NCBI GenBank assembly: GCA_050250875.1
Contig: JBFWNV010000003.1
Location: 364,516-428,515 of the forward strand
Direction: 5' to 3'
Source of the DNA: CAWAYR01 sp050250875
Lineage (GTDB): Bacteria; Acidobacteriota; Vicinamibacteria; Vicinamibacterales; UBA2999
DNA: 64,000 nucleotides
The position numbers and the translations under genes were made by a program. A model generated the notes under the pieces. The model searched no databases, was not told where the DNA came from, and saw nothing but the letters and a program-made list of their open reading frames with translations. Numbering within the stretch: the stretch's first letter is position 1; each line of letters begins with the position of its first letter. Shown piece by piece: positions 41,729-49,725 of this stretch.

Positions 41729-43522
41729 TCACGGCTGGAAGCGCCAGATCGACGCGTCGTAGCTCCAGGCCGTGAACGCCAGGCGGCGGCCGTCGGGCGA
41801 CCAGGCCGGCTGCGACTTGTGGATCGGGTCGGTGGTGAGCTGTTCCACCGGCCCGCCCATGAGCGCCCGGCGGAACAGCTGGAAGTAGCCGTCGGCGGCC
41901 GGCGCCACGAAGGTGAACGCGGCGCCGTCGGGCGCCACCGCCAGGCCCGGGAAGTCGTGCTCGCTGGCGAAGCGGTGCAGCACCTGCACCGGTTGCGCCC
42001 CGGTCGTGTCGGCCAGCAGCACCGCGTGGCGTCCGGGCGCTTCCTTGGCGATGGCCACGACCTTGCGGCTGTCGGGCAGCCACTCGCCGTGGGTCACCTC
42101 GTCGAACCCGGCCGTCGCCACCTCGCGCAGGTCGGAGGTCACTGCCCCGCTCTCCTGATCCACCCCGATGGTGAACATCACGCCGCGGCCGCCCTTCGTG
42201 CCGTCGAGCAGCACCGTCTTCCCGTCCGGGGACCAGCGCGGCCAGCCCACCTCCGCGCCGCGGCCGAGCATCGTGATGCGCCGATCGGGCGCCGCGCCGT
42301 CGGCCGGCCGCAGCCACACGTCGTCGGACATCTCGCGGTGCGAGTGGAAGACGATCCAGCGGCCGTTGGGCGACCAGGCCATGCCCTGATCCTCCGAGTC
42401 GGAGTCCTCGAGCACCTGCGACGGCCGCTCGGCGGGCTGCGGGTCGCGGGCGTCGATCACGCCGACTTCCTGGGCGATGTCCGGGTAGTTGGCGTCGTCG
42501 ATCTGCCGCCGCCACGTGCCGAAGGTCATCGACACCAGCGGCTCGGTGGGATGCCACCACGGCGTCTCGGCCTGGAACGTCGTCAGCGGCCGCACCCGCC
42601 CGTCGGCGAGTTCGCCCAGGAAGGTCCGGTACTCCTGCGTCTTGTAGACGACGGTGCCGTTCCTGGCGATGGTGGCGCCGTAGCTGTCACGCGCCGTGGC
42701 CGTGACCCGAGTCGCCCGGCCGCTCGGCCGCTCGATGCGCCACAAGTCGAGGAAGCCGCGGGCGTTGGCCGCCGGCGCGTAGACCGCGGTGCCGTCGTGC
42801 GAGAACGCCGGGGTGCCGGCGATGTCGAGCACCGGCGCGGTGGCCAGCGGCGGCGCGCCGCACGGGCTCGACAGGCGCGGGCCGGCCGGCCCGGTGACGA
42901 CACACGCGATCTCGGTGGACGACACCCACGCCGGCGACGAGGCGCGGCCGCCCGTGATCGTCGTCTTCCACAGTTCCTGGCCGTCGAGTCGCACGCGCCA
43001 CAGCTCGGGTCCGTCGCTGCCGGCGGCGAGGGCGGCGATCCACGCCCCGTCGGGACTCACCGCGATCTGCCGCAGCGCATTGGCGGCCAGCTGGACGCCA
43101 CTGGTGGCGCCGGTGCCGGTCAACGTCGGCGTGGGCCACAACGGCCGGGTGCCGACGCCGATCTCGTGCACCTGCCAGCGCACCGCGGCGCCGCCATCCT
43201 CGAAGACGACCCGTCGGTCGTCGATCCACGCCACGTGCCGTACCTGCCCTTCGCCGACGACCGACGCCACGTCCACGCCGCCGCCGATCGGCACCACCCG
43301 CACCTGACGGCCCTCGGTGTAAGCGACCAGCCGGCCGGCCGGGGCGACGGCGACCGCCGGATCGCGATAGCCGACGATGCCGCGCTGGTGCGCGGTGGCG
43401 ACCCAGTGCACGACCGGCGGCTCGGCCGCGGCGACGTCGGCGGGAGGCGCCCCCGATCGCATCCACAGCGCGACGCCCCCGAGGGCGAGCACGAGCAGCA
43501 GGAGCCCGACGCGAGCTGACAT
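41729..43522 (-). CDS. exported PD40/TolB-like beta-propeller protein
   Basis: A 597-residue protein. The ATG at 43522 is preferred over the one at 43531 because a TACAAT -10 ends 7 bases before it, giving a leaderless start. Residues 5-25 are a hydrophobic anchor or signal. The rest is PD40 propeller repeats: IAVSPDGAWIAAL, WSPNGRWIVFHSHREMSDD, WSPDGKTVLLDGTK, LAVAPDGAAFTFVA and WSPDGRRLAFTAWSYD. It has no kinase or DPP-type hydrolase domain. It is likely a stand-alone periplasmic binding propeller. Confidence 0.8.
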   Translation of the reverse strand: MSARVGLLLLVLALGGVALWMRSGAPPADVAAAEPPVVHWVATAHQRGIVGYRDPAVAVAPAGRLVAYTEGRQVRVVPIGGGVDVASVVGEGQVRHVAWIDDRRVVFEDGGAAVRWQVHEIGVGTRPLWPTPTLTGTGATSGVQLAANALRQIAVSPDGAWIAALAAGSDGPELWRVRLDGQELWKTTITGGRASSPAWVSSTEIACVVTGPAGPRLSSPCGAPPLATAPVLDIAGTPAFSHDGTAVYAPAANARGFLDLWRIERPSGRATRVTATARDSYGATIARNGTVVYKTQEYRTFLGELADGRVRPLTTFQAETPWWHPTEPLVSMTFGTWRRQIDDANYPDIAQEVGVIDARDPQPAERPSQVLEDSDSEDQGMAWSPNGRWIVFHSHREMSDDVWLRPADGAAPDRRITMLGRGAEVGWPRWSPDGKTVLLDGTKGGRGVMFTIGVDQESGAVTSDLREVATAGFDEVTHGEWLPDSRKVVAIAKEAPGRHAVLLADTTGAQPVQVLHRFASEHDFPGLAVAPDGAAFTFVAPAADGYFQLFRRALMGGPVEQLTTDPIHKSQPAWSPDGRRLAFTAWSYDASIWRFQP

Positions 43523-43529
43523 GCGGCGC

Positions 43530-43535
43530 ATTGTA
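43530..43535 (-). promoter_or_regulatory. -10 element TACAAT for the propeller gene
   Basis: On the minus strand TACAAT ends 7 bases before the ATG at 43522 and overlaps the alternative ATG at 43531, arguing against that longer start. Confidence 0.5.
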
Positions 43536-43547
43536 CGGGAGCCCGGC

Positions 43548-43553
43548 GATAAT
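43548..43553 (+). promoter_or_regulatory. -10 element GATAAT for the SemiSWEET gene
   Basis: GATAAT ends 8 bases before the ATG at 43562, with no Shine-Dalgarno. The divergent TACAAT lies only 13 bases away. Confidence 0.45.
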
Positions 43554-43561
43554 CGACGGTG

Positions 43562-43840
43562 ATGGGCCCCGTCCTCTCCCCGGAAGCGATCGACCTCCTC
43601 GGCTACGCCGCCGCCACCTGCACCACCGCGTCGTGGATCCCGCAGGTGGTGCGCACCTGGCGATCGCGGTCGGCCGACGACCTGTCGCTCGGCATGCTCA
43701 CGGCGTTCTCGACCGGGGTGCTGCTGTGGTTGCTCTTCGGGCTGGCGCTCGGCTCGCGGCCGATCATCCTGGCCAACGCCGTCACCCTGGCGCTCAACCT
43801 GCTGCTCGTGGTCCTGCGCGTGCGGTTGGCCGGGCGCTGA
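43562..43840 (+). CDS. SemiSWEET family sugar transporter
   Basis: A 92-residue membrane protein with three helices, the size of a bacterial SemiSWEET (MtN3/PQ-loop) that dimerises to transport sugars. It has GYAAATCTTASWIPQVVRTW, with the PQ motif at the end of helix 1, then DDLSLGMLTAFSTGVLLWLLFG and a third helix beginning IILANAVTLALNL. Helix layout and Pro-Gln are diagnostic; the substrate is unknown. A GTG precedes the ATG in frame, but the -10 position favours the ATG. Confidence 0.92.
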   Translation: MGPVLSPEAIDLLGYAAATCTTASWIPQVVRTWRSRSADDLSLGMLTAFSTGVLLWLLFGLALGSRPIILANAVTLALNLLLVVLRVRLAGR

Positions 43841-43858
43841 CGTCGGTGGGGCGGCGCG

Positions 43859-44464
43859 TCAGCGCCGGTTGCGGTACAGCGCGTCGTCCACCGCCCCGGC
43901 CATCGCCGCCTGGTCGAGCGGCTGGGGCAGGAACCGCGCGACCGCGGCGGCCGCCGCCGCCGGATCCTTCACCGCCGCCGCGTAGTCCACGTCGAGCGTC
44001 CGGAAGCAGTCGCGGCCGGCCAGGAACCGCCCGACCTGCGCCAGGTGCGCGGCGTAGATCTCCCGCGTGCGGGCGTCGCCGGCGGCGTCCACGGCCTCGC
44101 CGCGCCGCTGCAGCATCGCCGCCTGCGAGCGCAGCACCTCGTCGAGGTCGCGGCGCATGAAGATCACGCGGTAATCGCAGGTCTCGGGCAGGTAGGTCAG
44201 CAGGAACGAGATGATCTTGACGGCCTTGCCGCGCGCGGTCGGCAGCCACGACAGATCGCCGTGCTTGTCGAGGTTCTTGACCGGCTCGAACTCGTAGTAG
44301 CCCTTCGGGTTGCTGACGTCGGCGGCGCGTACGCCGTCCTCGAGCGGGGGCACGCCGCCGGCGCTGAGCATCCGCATCATCATCGAGGTGCCCGAACGAG
44401 GCAGGCCGGAGACGACGACGATGGGTGCCCCGTAGCGCAGACGGCGGACCAGCCCGCCGATCAT
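43859..44464 (-). CDS. sulfotransferase family protein
   Basis: A 201-residue PAPS-dependent sulfotransferase. VVVSGLPRSGTSMMMRML is the 5'-phosphosulfate loop near residue 15, and YRVIFMRRDLDEVLRSQ is the 3'-phosphate-binding segment with the conserved RD. It would transfer sulfate from PAPS to a hydroxyl group; the acceptor is unknown. It is divergent from the phosphodiesterase cluster and is the only minus-strand gene between 43840 and 56157, so a link to that island is plausible. Confidence 0.87.
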   Translation of the reverse strand: MIGGLVRRLRYGAPIVVVSGLPRSGTSMMMRMLSAGGVPPLEDGVRAADVSNPKGYYEFEPVKNLDKHGDLSWLPTARGKAVKIISFLLTYLPETCDYRVIFMRRDLDEVLRSQAAMLQRRGEAVDAAGDARTREIYAAHLAQVGRFLAGRDCFRTLDVDYAAAVKDPAAAAAAVARFLPQPLDQAAMAGAVDDALYRNRR

Positions 44465-44505
44465 CGCGCCGGCCCGCGGGCGGCCGCCGCCGTGAACGCC
44501 GGCGG

Positions 44506-44511
44506 TACAAT
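44506..44511 (+). promoter_or_regulatory. -10 element TACAAT before the first phosphodiesterase
   Basis: TACAAT overlaps a possible ATG at 44510, which argues that the true start is the ATG at 44534. The leader would be about 16 bases. Confidence 0.4.
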
Positions 44512-44533
44512 GGCGGGCGACCCGTTGTCGTCC

Positions 44534-46642
44534 ATGTTCTGTCGCACGGCGAGAGTTGTACCACAGGCCCTGCTGGCGACGGCCGCCGTCCTGGCGGCTG
44601 CCGCCCCGGCCGACGCCTACATCGGCCCGGGCGCCGGGTTCGCGGTGATGTCGTCGTTCCTGGTGGTGTTCGTCACGCTGCTGGCCGTGGTCGCCTCGGT
44701 GCTGGCGTGGCCGTTCCGGGCGCTGTGGCGCGCCCTGCGCCGCACCGGCCCGCCGCCGTCGGCGATTGGACGCCTGGTGGTGATCGGCTTCGACGGCCAG
44801 GACCCACGACTGACCGATCGCTTCATGAAAGAGGGCCTGCTGCCGAACTTCGCCGCCCTGGCGAAGAACGGCGCGTACCGTCCGCTCCAGACCACGTATC
44901 CGGCGCTGTCGCCGGTGGCGTGGTCGTCCTTCAGCACCGGCACCCACCCGGCCCGCCACAACATCTTCGACTTCCTGGATCGCGATCGGCGCACCTACCT
45001 GCCGCGGCTGTCGTCCACGCGCATCGGCACCGTGGAGAGGTTCTTCCGGCTGGGCAAGTACCTGATCCCGCGTCACCGGCCCGAGCTGACCAACCTGCGG
45101 CGCTCGACGCCGTTCTGGACGCTGCTCGGCCAGCGGCGCATCTGGAGCACCATCCTGCGCGTGCCGATCACCTTCCCGCCCGATCGCTTCTACGGCGCCG
45201 AGCTGAGCGCGATGTGCGTGCCCGACCTGCTGGGCACGCAGGGCACGTTCCTGCTCTTCACGACCCGCCCGGCCAGCGGCCGCTTCAAGGAAGGCGGGAT
45301 GCGCGTCGAGATCGCCGAACGCGACGGCCGGATCGACGGGGTGATCACGGGGCCGGACAACGGCTTCGTCACCGGCCATCCGCCGCTCCAGGCGCCGTTC
45401 GCGCTGGTGCTCGACCGCGCCGCCCGGCGGGCGGTGCTGACCGTCGGGGGCGAGGACGTGGCACTCGAGCTCGGCCGCCTCAGCGACTGGGTGGCGATTC
45501 CCTTCCCCGCCGCGCCCACCGTCACCGTGCGCGGCATCGCCCGCTGCCAGCTGCTCGAGCTGGGCGATCACGTCTCGCTCTACCTGTCGCCGATCAACCT
45601 CGATCCCGAGCAGCCGGCGATGCCGATCTCGCATCCGGACTACTACGCCGGCTATCTGGCCAGGCGCCACGGGCCGTACGCCACGCTCGGGCTCGCCGAG
45701 GACACCTGGGCGCTGAACGAAGGCGTCACCGACGATGCGACGTTCCTGCAGCAGGCGCACGACATCGACGACGAGCGGCGGACGATGTGCCTGGCCGCGC
45801 TCGACCAGGTGCGCAAGGGCACGGTGGTCTGCGTCTTCGACGCCACCGACCGCATCCAGCACATGTTCTGGCGGTATCTCGATCCGGCGCATCCGGGGCA
45901 CCGCACCGACGTGCCCGACGCCCACAAGCACGCCATCCGCGAGCTCTACCGGAAGAACGATGCCCTGGTCGGCGAGGTGGTCGGCCGGCTGCGGCCCGAC
46001 GACGTGCTGATGGTGCTGTCGGACCACGGGTTCAGCGCCTTCCGCCGCGGCGTCAACCTCAACGCGTGGCTCCGCCGCGAGGGCTATCTGCACCTGCTCC
46101 CGGACCGCGACGGCTCGGCCGAGTGGCTGCGCGACGTCGACTGGACGCGCACGCGCGCCTACTGCGTCGGGCTGAGCGGGATGTACCTCAACCTGCGCGG
46201 CCGCGAGCAGGACGGCGTGGTCGCGCCGGGAGCGGAGGCCGCGGCGCTCAAGGCCGAGATCCTCGGCAAGCTGAAGGGGCTGCGCGACGAGGAGAAGCGC
46301 GAGATCGGCGTCCGCGAGGCGTTCGACACCGCCGCGCTCTACCAGGGCCCGTACCTGGAGAACGCGCCCGACCTCATCATCGGCTACAACGCCGGCTACC
46401 GGGCCTCGTGGGACGGCGCCAGCGGCGTCGTCGCCGGGCCGGTGTTCGAGGACAACACCAAGGCGTGGAGCGGCGACCACTGCATCGACCCGCGCCTCGT
46501 ACCCGGGGTGTTCTTCTGCAACCGCAAGGTCACCGCCGACGGCGAGCTGTCGATCGTCGACGTCGCCCCGACGGCGCTCACGCTCTTCGGGCTGACGCCG
46601 CCTCCGCACATGGACGGCCGGGCGTGGGCCGTCGCGTCATGA
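44534..46642 (+). CDS. membrane-anchored type I phosphodiesterase / alkaline phosphatase superfamily protein
   Basis: A 702-residue protein. A signal-like segment precedes YIGPGAGFAVMSSFLVVF and a long hydrophobic helix (about 30-65). The catalytic domain begins VVIGFDGQDPRLTDRFM (metal Asp). YPALSPVAWSSFSTG occupies the nucleophile position, VFDATDRIQHMFWRY has the metal Asp and His, MVLSDHGFSAF the second Asp-His, and WSGDHCIDP the last His. These are the metal positions of the nucleotide pyrophosphatase/phosphodiesterase family. Start at 44534 is chosen from the -10 position; 44510 is the alternative. It overlaps the next gene by ATGA. The substrate is probably a phosphodiester or phosphate monoester of the envelope, which is inference. 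Confidence 0.85.
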   Translation: MFCRTARVVPQALLATAAVLAAAAPADAYIGPGAGFAVMSSFLVVFVTLLAVVASVLAWPFRALWRALRRTGPPPSAIGRLVVIGFDGQDPRLTDRFMKEGLLPNFAALAKNGAYRPLQTTYPALSPVAWSSFSTGTHPARHNIFDFLDRDRRTYLPRLSSTRIGTVERFFRLGKYLIPRHRPELTNLRRSTPFWTLLGQRRIWSTILRVPITFPPDRFYGAELSAMCVPDLLGTQGTFLLFTTRPASGRFKEGGMRVEIAERDGRIDGVITGPDNGFVTGHPPLQAPFALVLDRAARRAVLTVGGEDVALELGRLSDWVAIPFPAAPTVTVRGIARCQLLELGDHVSLYLSPINLDPEQPAMPISHPDYYAGYLARRHGPYATLGLAEDTWALNEGVTDDATFLQQAHDIDDERRTMCLAALDQVRKGTVVCVFDATDRIQHMFWRYLDPAHPGHRTDVPDAHKHAIRELYRKNDALVGEVVGRLRPDDVLMVLSDHGFSAFRRGVNLNAWLRREGYLHLLPDRDGSAEWLRDVDWTRTRAYCVGLSGMYLNLRGREQDGVVAPGAEAAALKAEILGKLKGLRDEEKREIGVREAFDTAALYQGPYLENAPDLIIGYNAGYRASWDGASGVVAGPVFEDNTKAWSGDHCIDPRLVPGVFFCNRKVTADGELSIVDVAPTALTLFGLTPPPHMDGRAWAVAS

Positions 46643-48588
46643 TCGGCCGGCCGCGCCGCAGTCTCGTCGTCCTCGCCGTCGCCCTCGCCGCGCTCGCCGG
46701 CTGCGGCAAACCGCGGCACACGCCGACCGGACGCCGTGTCGTCGTGCTCGGCATCGACGGCCTCGACTACCACCTGGTCCGCGATCTCCTCGCCCGGGGG
46801 CGCCTGCCGCACCTCGCCCGGCTCGGCGAGGGCGGGCGCTTCACGCCGCTCGCCACCTCCACGCCGCCGCTCAGCCCGGTGGCCTGGTCCACGTTCCTCA
46901 CCGGTCTCGATCCGGGCGAGCACGGCATCTTCGACTTCATCCACAGGCATCCCGACACGCTGGAGTCGTTCCTGTCCACCTCGCGCACCGTGCCGCCGGG
47001 CCGCATGCTCACGCTGGGGCGCTGGCAGTTCCCGCTCGAGAGCGGCCACGTCGAGCTGCTGCGGCAGGGCACGCCGTTCTGGGAGGTGCTCGAGGCCCGC
47101 GGCGTCGAGACGACGATCGTCCGCATGCCCGCCAACTTCCCGCCGTCGGGCACGGCGACGCGCGAGCTGAGCGGCATGGGCACGCCCGACATGCTCGGCA
47201 CCTACGGCATCTTCACGCTGTTCACGTCGCGGCCCGAGGTGTTCGAGCGCCAGGACGTCTCGGGCGGCGTGATCCTGCCCATCGACGTCATCGACGGCGT
47301 GGCCAGGGCGGCGATCGAGGGACCGCCCAATCCGTATCTGGTGACCACGGTACCCACCACGGTGCCGTTCGAGGCGCACGTGGATGCCGCCAAGTCCGCG
47401 GTGAAGATCGTCATCGCCGGGCAGGAGCAGCTGCTGCGCGTCGGCGAATGGGGCGACTGGCTGCCGGTGGAGCTGCCGCTGGCGCCGATGACCACCCTGC
47501 CCGGCGAGGTGCGGTTCCTGCTCAAGCGGCTGGAGCCCCACTTCGAGCTCTACGTCAGCCCGATCAACCTCGATCCGTACTCGCCAGCGCTGCCGATCTC
47601 ATCGCCCGAGGACTACGCGGCCGAGCTGGCCGCCGCCGGCGGCCGCTACTACACCCAGGGCATGCCCGAGGACACCCGCGGGATGAACGCCGGCGTCCTG
47701 AACGCCGACGAGCTGCTGGCCCAGGCCCGGCTCACCGCCGCCGAGAACTTCCGGCAGTACGCCTACGTGCTCGACGGCTTCCGCGACGGCCTGCTCTTCT
47801 ACTACTTCGGCCACGTCGATCAGGTGTCGCACATGATGTGGCGGGCGATGGATCCGGCCCACCCGGCCTATACCGAGGCCGACGCGAAGTACCGCACGAC
47901 GGTCGAGGATCTCTACGTGGAGATGGACGGCGTGGTCGGCAGGACCGCCGCCACCCTGGGGCCCGACGACCTGCTGGTCGTGATGTCGGACCACGGCTTC
48001 GCGCCGTGGCGCCGCGCGGTCAACCTCAACAGCTGGCTGCGCGACCAGGGCTACCTGGTGGTGACCAACGCGAAGGCGGCGCTCGCCCCCGGGCTGGCCG
48101 GCGTGGACTGGAGCCGCACGCGGGCCTACGCGGTCGGGCTCAACGGCCTCTACGTCAACACGCAGGGCCGCGAAGGCCGCGGCATCGTCCCGGCCGCCGA
48201 GCGGGAGGCCTTGGCGCGCGAAATCGCCGGACGCCTGCAGGCCGCCATCGACCCGGCCACCGGCCAGCCGGCGGTGACGCGGGCCTTCGTGCGCGAGCAG
48301 GCCTATCCGGGGCGGGCGCACCTCGACCTCTCGCCCGACATCGTCGTCGGCTACGCCCGCGGTACGCGCGTGGCGAGCGATTCCGCCCTGGGCATCGTCG
48401 CCGCCGACGTCTTCAGCGACAACCGCGAGGCGTGGAGCGGCGACCACAGCATGGATCCCGATCACGTGCCCGGCGTGCTGTTCAGCAGCCGGCCGCTCAA
48501 GGTGCCGGCGCCGGGCCTGCAGCAGCTCGCCGCGTCGATCCTCGCCGAATTCGACGTGACGGGGTTTCCGGTGAAGAGGAGCCAGTGA
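46639..48588 (+). CDS. lipoprotein type I phosphodiesterase / alkaline phosphatase superfamily protein
   Basis: A 649-residue paralogue of the preceding protein. The lipobox LAGC is at Cys22. The catalytic elements are parallel: VVLGIDGLDYHLVRDLL, TPPLSPVAWSTFLTG, YYFGHVDQVSHMMWRAM, VVMSDHGFAPWRRAVNL and WSGDHSMDP, followed by a Pro-rich tail. Similarity with the upstream protein over the whole catalytic part indicates local duplication. A 4-base ATGA overlap couples it to that gene; its own TGA overlaps the following ATG by one base. Confidence 0.85.
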   Translation: MIGRPRRSLVVLAVALAALAGCGKPRHTPTGRRVVVLGIDGLDYHLVRDLLARGRLPHLARLGEGGRFTPLATSTPPLSPVAWSTFLTGLDPGEHGIFDFIHRHPDTLESFLSTSRTVPPGRMLTLGRWQFPLESGHVELLRQGTPFWEVLEARGVETTIVRMPANFPPSGTATRELSGMGTPDMLGTYGIFTLFTSRPEVFERQDVSGGVILPIDVIDGVARAAIEGPPNPYLVTTVPTTVPFEAHVDAAKSAVKIVIAGQEQLLRVGEWGDWLPVELPLAPMTTLPGEVRFLLKRLEPHFELYVSPINLDPYSPALPISSPEDYAAELAAAGGRYYTQGMPEDTRGMNAGVLNADELLAQARLTAAENFRQYAYVLDGFRDGLLFYYFGHVDQVSHMMWRAMDPAHPAYTEADAKYRTTVEDLYVEMDGVVGRTAATLGPDDLLVVMSDHGFAPWRRAVNLNSWLRDQGYLVVTNAKAALAPGLAGVDWSRTRAYAVGLNGLYVNTQGREGRGIVPAAEREALAREIAGRLQAAIDPATGQPAVTRAFVREQAYPGRAHLDLSPDIVVGYARGTRVASDSALGIVAADVFSDNREAWSGDHSMDPDHVPGVLFSSRPLKVPAPGLQQLAASILAEFDVTGFPVKRSQ

Positions 48589-48782
48589 TGTTCGGATCGT
48601 CCAAGGTCAAGCTCGACAAGGCGCTGCTCGCCAAGATCAAGCGCTACTCGGATCTGGCCGGCTACTCGTCGGTGGACGAGTTCATCACCCATGCCCTGGA
48701 GAAGGAGATCGCGCAGCTCGAGGGCGCCGAATCGGAGCAGGAGCTGAAGAAGAAGCTCAAGGGCCTGGGCTACTTGTCGTAG
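48588..48782 (+). CDS. 64-residue coiled/RHH-like protein in the phosphodiesterase operon
   Basis: A small basic-acidic protein of 64 residues, mostly helical. Its start overlaps the previous stop by one base (TGATG) and has AGGAG upstream. The order, a strand-like KVKLDKALLAKI, then helix YSSVDEFITHALEKEIAQLE and a Lys-rich tail, resembles a ribbon-helix-helix or antitoxin-like fold, but no partner toxin is seen. DNA binding is inference. Confidence 0.6.
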   Translation: MFGSSKVKLDKALLAKIKRYSDLAGYSSVDEFITHALEKEIAQLEGAESEQELKKKLKGLGYLS

Positions 48783-48787
48783 GCACC

Positions 48788-49597
48788 GTGGCCGTCGTCA
48801 ACGCCCTCGTCACCCGCCTGGCCGATCTGGTCATGGGCCCGCTGGCGGCGCTGCCGCCGGTCGCCGGCGTGCTGCTGGCGGCGCTGGTCACCGCGCTGGT
48901 CATCCTGTGGGTGGTGCGGCTCACCTCCGATCAGCGGGCGCTGGCGGCGGTGAAGCGGCAGATCCAGGCCGACCTGTTCGAGATGCGGCTCTTCAACGAC
49001 GACCTGCGCGGGCTGCTGCGCGCCCAGTGGAGGGTGCTCGCGCACAACGGGCGCTACCTGCGGCTGTCGCTCGTGCCGCTGGTCTGCACGGCGGTGCCGC
49101 TGGTGCTGGCCATCGCTCAGCTCCAGGCGTGGTACGGCTACACCGGCATCGCCCCGGGCACGGCGGTGCTCGTGAGCGCCGACCTGGCGCCGGGCGCCGA
49201 CCCAGGGGCACCGGCGCTCGAGGGCGAGGGCGTGGCCACCGACGGTCGGGCGGTCTACTTCCCCAGTCTCCGCCAGGTGGCCTGGCGAGTCGTGGCTGGC
49301 CAGCCCGGCACCCACGTGCTGCGCCTGCGCCTGGCCGGTGCCGAGGTCGAGAAACGGCTCGTCGCCGGCGACGCGGTGGAGCGCCGGGCCCCGCTCCGGC
49401 CCGGGCGGTCGTTCGTCGATCAGCTGCTCGAGCCGTCCGAGCCGCCGCTCGACGGGCCCGTCATCGCCATCCGCGTGCCCTATCCCGAGCGGGCGATCGA
49501 CGTCCTCGGGATGTCGATGCACTGGCTGGTGCTGTTCCTCATCGCCTCCTTCGCGTTCGTGCTGCTGCTCAGGAAGCCGCTGGGGGTGGTGATCTAG
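48788..49597 (+). CDS. Oxa1/EMC3 (DUF106)-like membrane protein
   Basis: A 269-residue membrane protein starting with GTG five bases after the previous stop. Helix 1 (about 25-45) is followed by a charged coiled segment (DQRALAAVKRQIQADLFEMR, then ...DDLRGLLRAQWRVL), helix 2 (about 93-115, LSLVPLVCTAVPLVLAIAQL), a large extracytoplasmic beta domain, and a C-terminal helix (about 240-262). The helix, coiled coil, helix order resembles the DUF106/EMC3 branch of the Oxa1/YidC superfamily; the assignment is uncertain. It ends directly before the heptamer array. Confidence 0.55.
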   Translation: MAVVNALVTRLADLVMGPLAALPPVAGVLLAALVTALVILWVVRLTSDQRALAAVKRQIQADLFEMRLFNDDLRGLLRAQWRVLAHNGRYLRLSLVPLVCTAVPLVLAIAQLQAWYGYTGIAPGTAVLVSADLAPGADPGAPALEGEGVATDGRAVYFPSLRQVAWRVVAGQPGTHVLRLRLAGAEVEKRLVAGDAVERRAPLRPGRSFVDQLLEPSEPPLDGPVIAIRVPYPERAIDVLGMSMHWLVLFLIASFAFVLLLRKPLGVVI

Positions 49598-49600
49598 GGC

Positions 49601-49670
49601 GGGGCTCGGGGCTCGGGGCTCGGGGCTCGGGGCTCGGGGCTCGGGGCTCGGGGCTCGGGGCTCGGGGCTC
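49601..49670. repeat. array of ten GGGGCTC heptamers
   Basis: Ten perfect head-to-tail copies of the 7-mer GGGGCTC, starting 4 bases after the membrane protein stop and ending 42 bases before the next -10. Each unit has G4, so four neighbours meet the intramolecular G-quadruplex pattern with 3-base loops. The same heptamer occurs at 56125-56151 and in both arms of the element at 63819-63972. Confidence 0.95.
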
Positions 49671-49712
49671 GGACACCACGATGTCACGGTGCACACGGAC
49701 GCGCCCTCTCAG

Positions 49713-49718
49713 TACAAT
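49713..49718 (+). promoter_or_regulatory. -10 element TACAAT, leaderless start of the first sulfatase-TPR gene
   Basis: TACAAT ends 7 bases before the ATG at 49726. The heptamer array lies 42 bases upstream, so it could affect this promoter. Confidence 0.5.
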
Positions 49719-49725
49719 CTTCTGG

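Noticed and set aside
46396..47541. 381-codon minus-strand frame opposite the phosphodiesterase genes
   Set aside because: Antisense shadow with repetitive composition and no start signals.
49601..49670. Heptamer array as a CRISPR
   Set aside because: Units are 7 bases with no spacers and no cas genes nearby.
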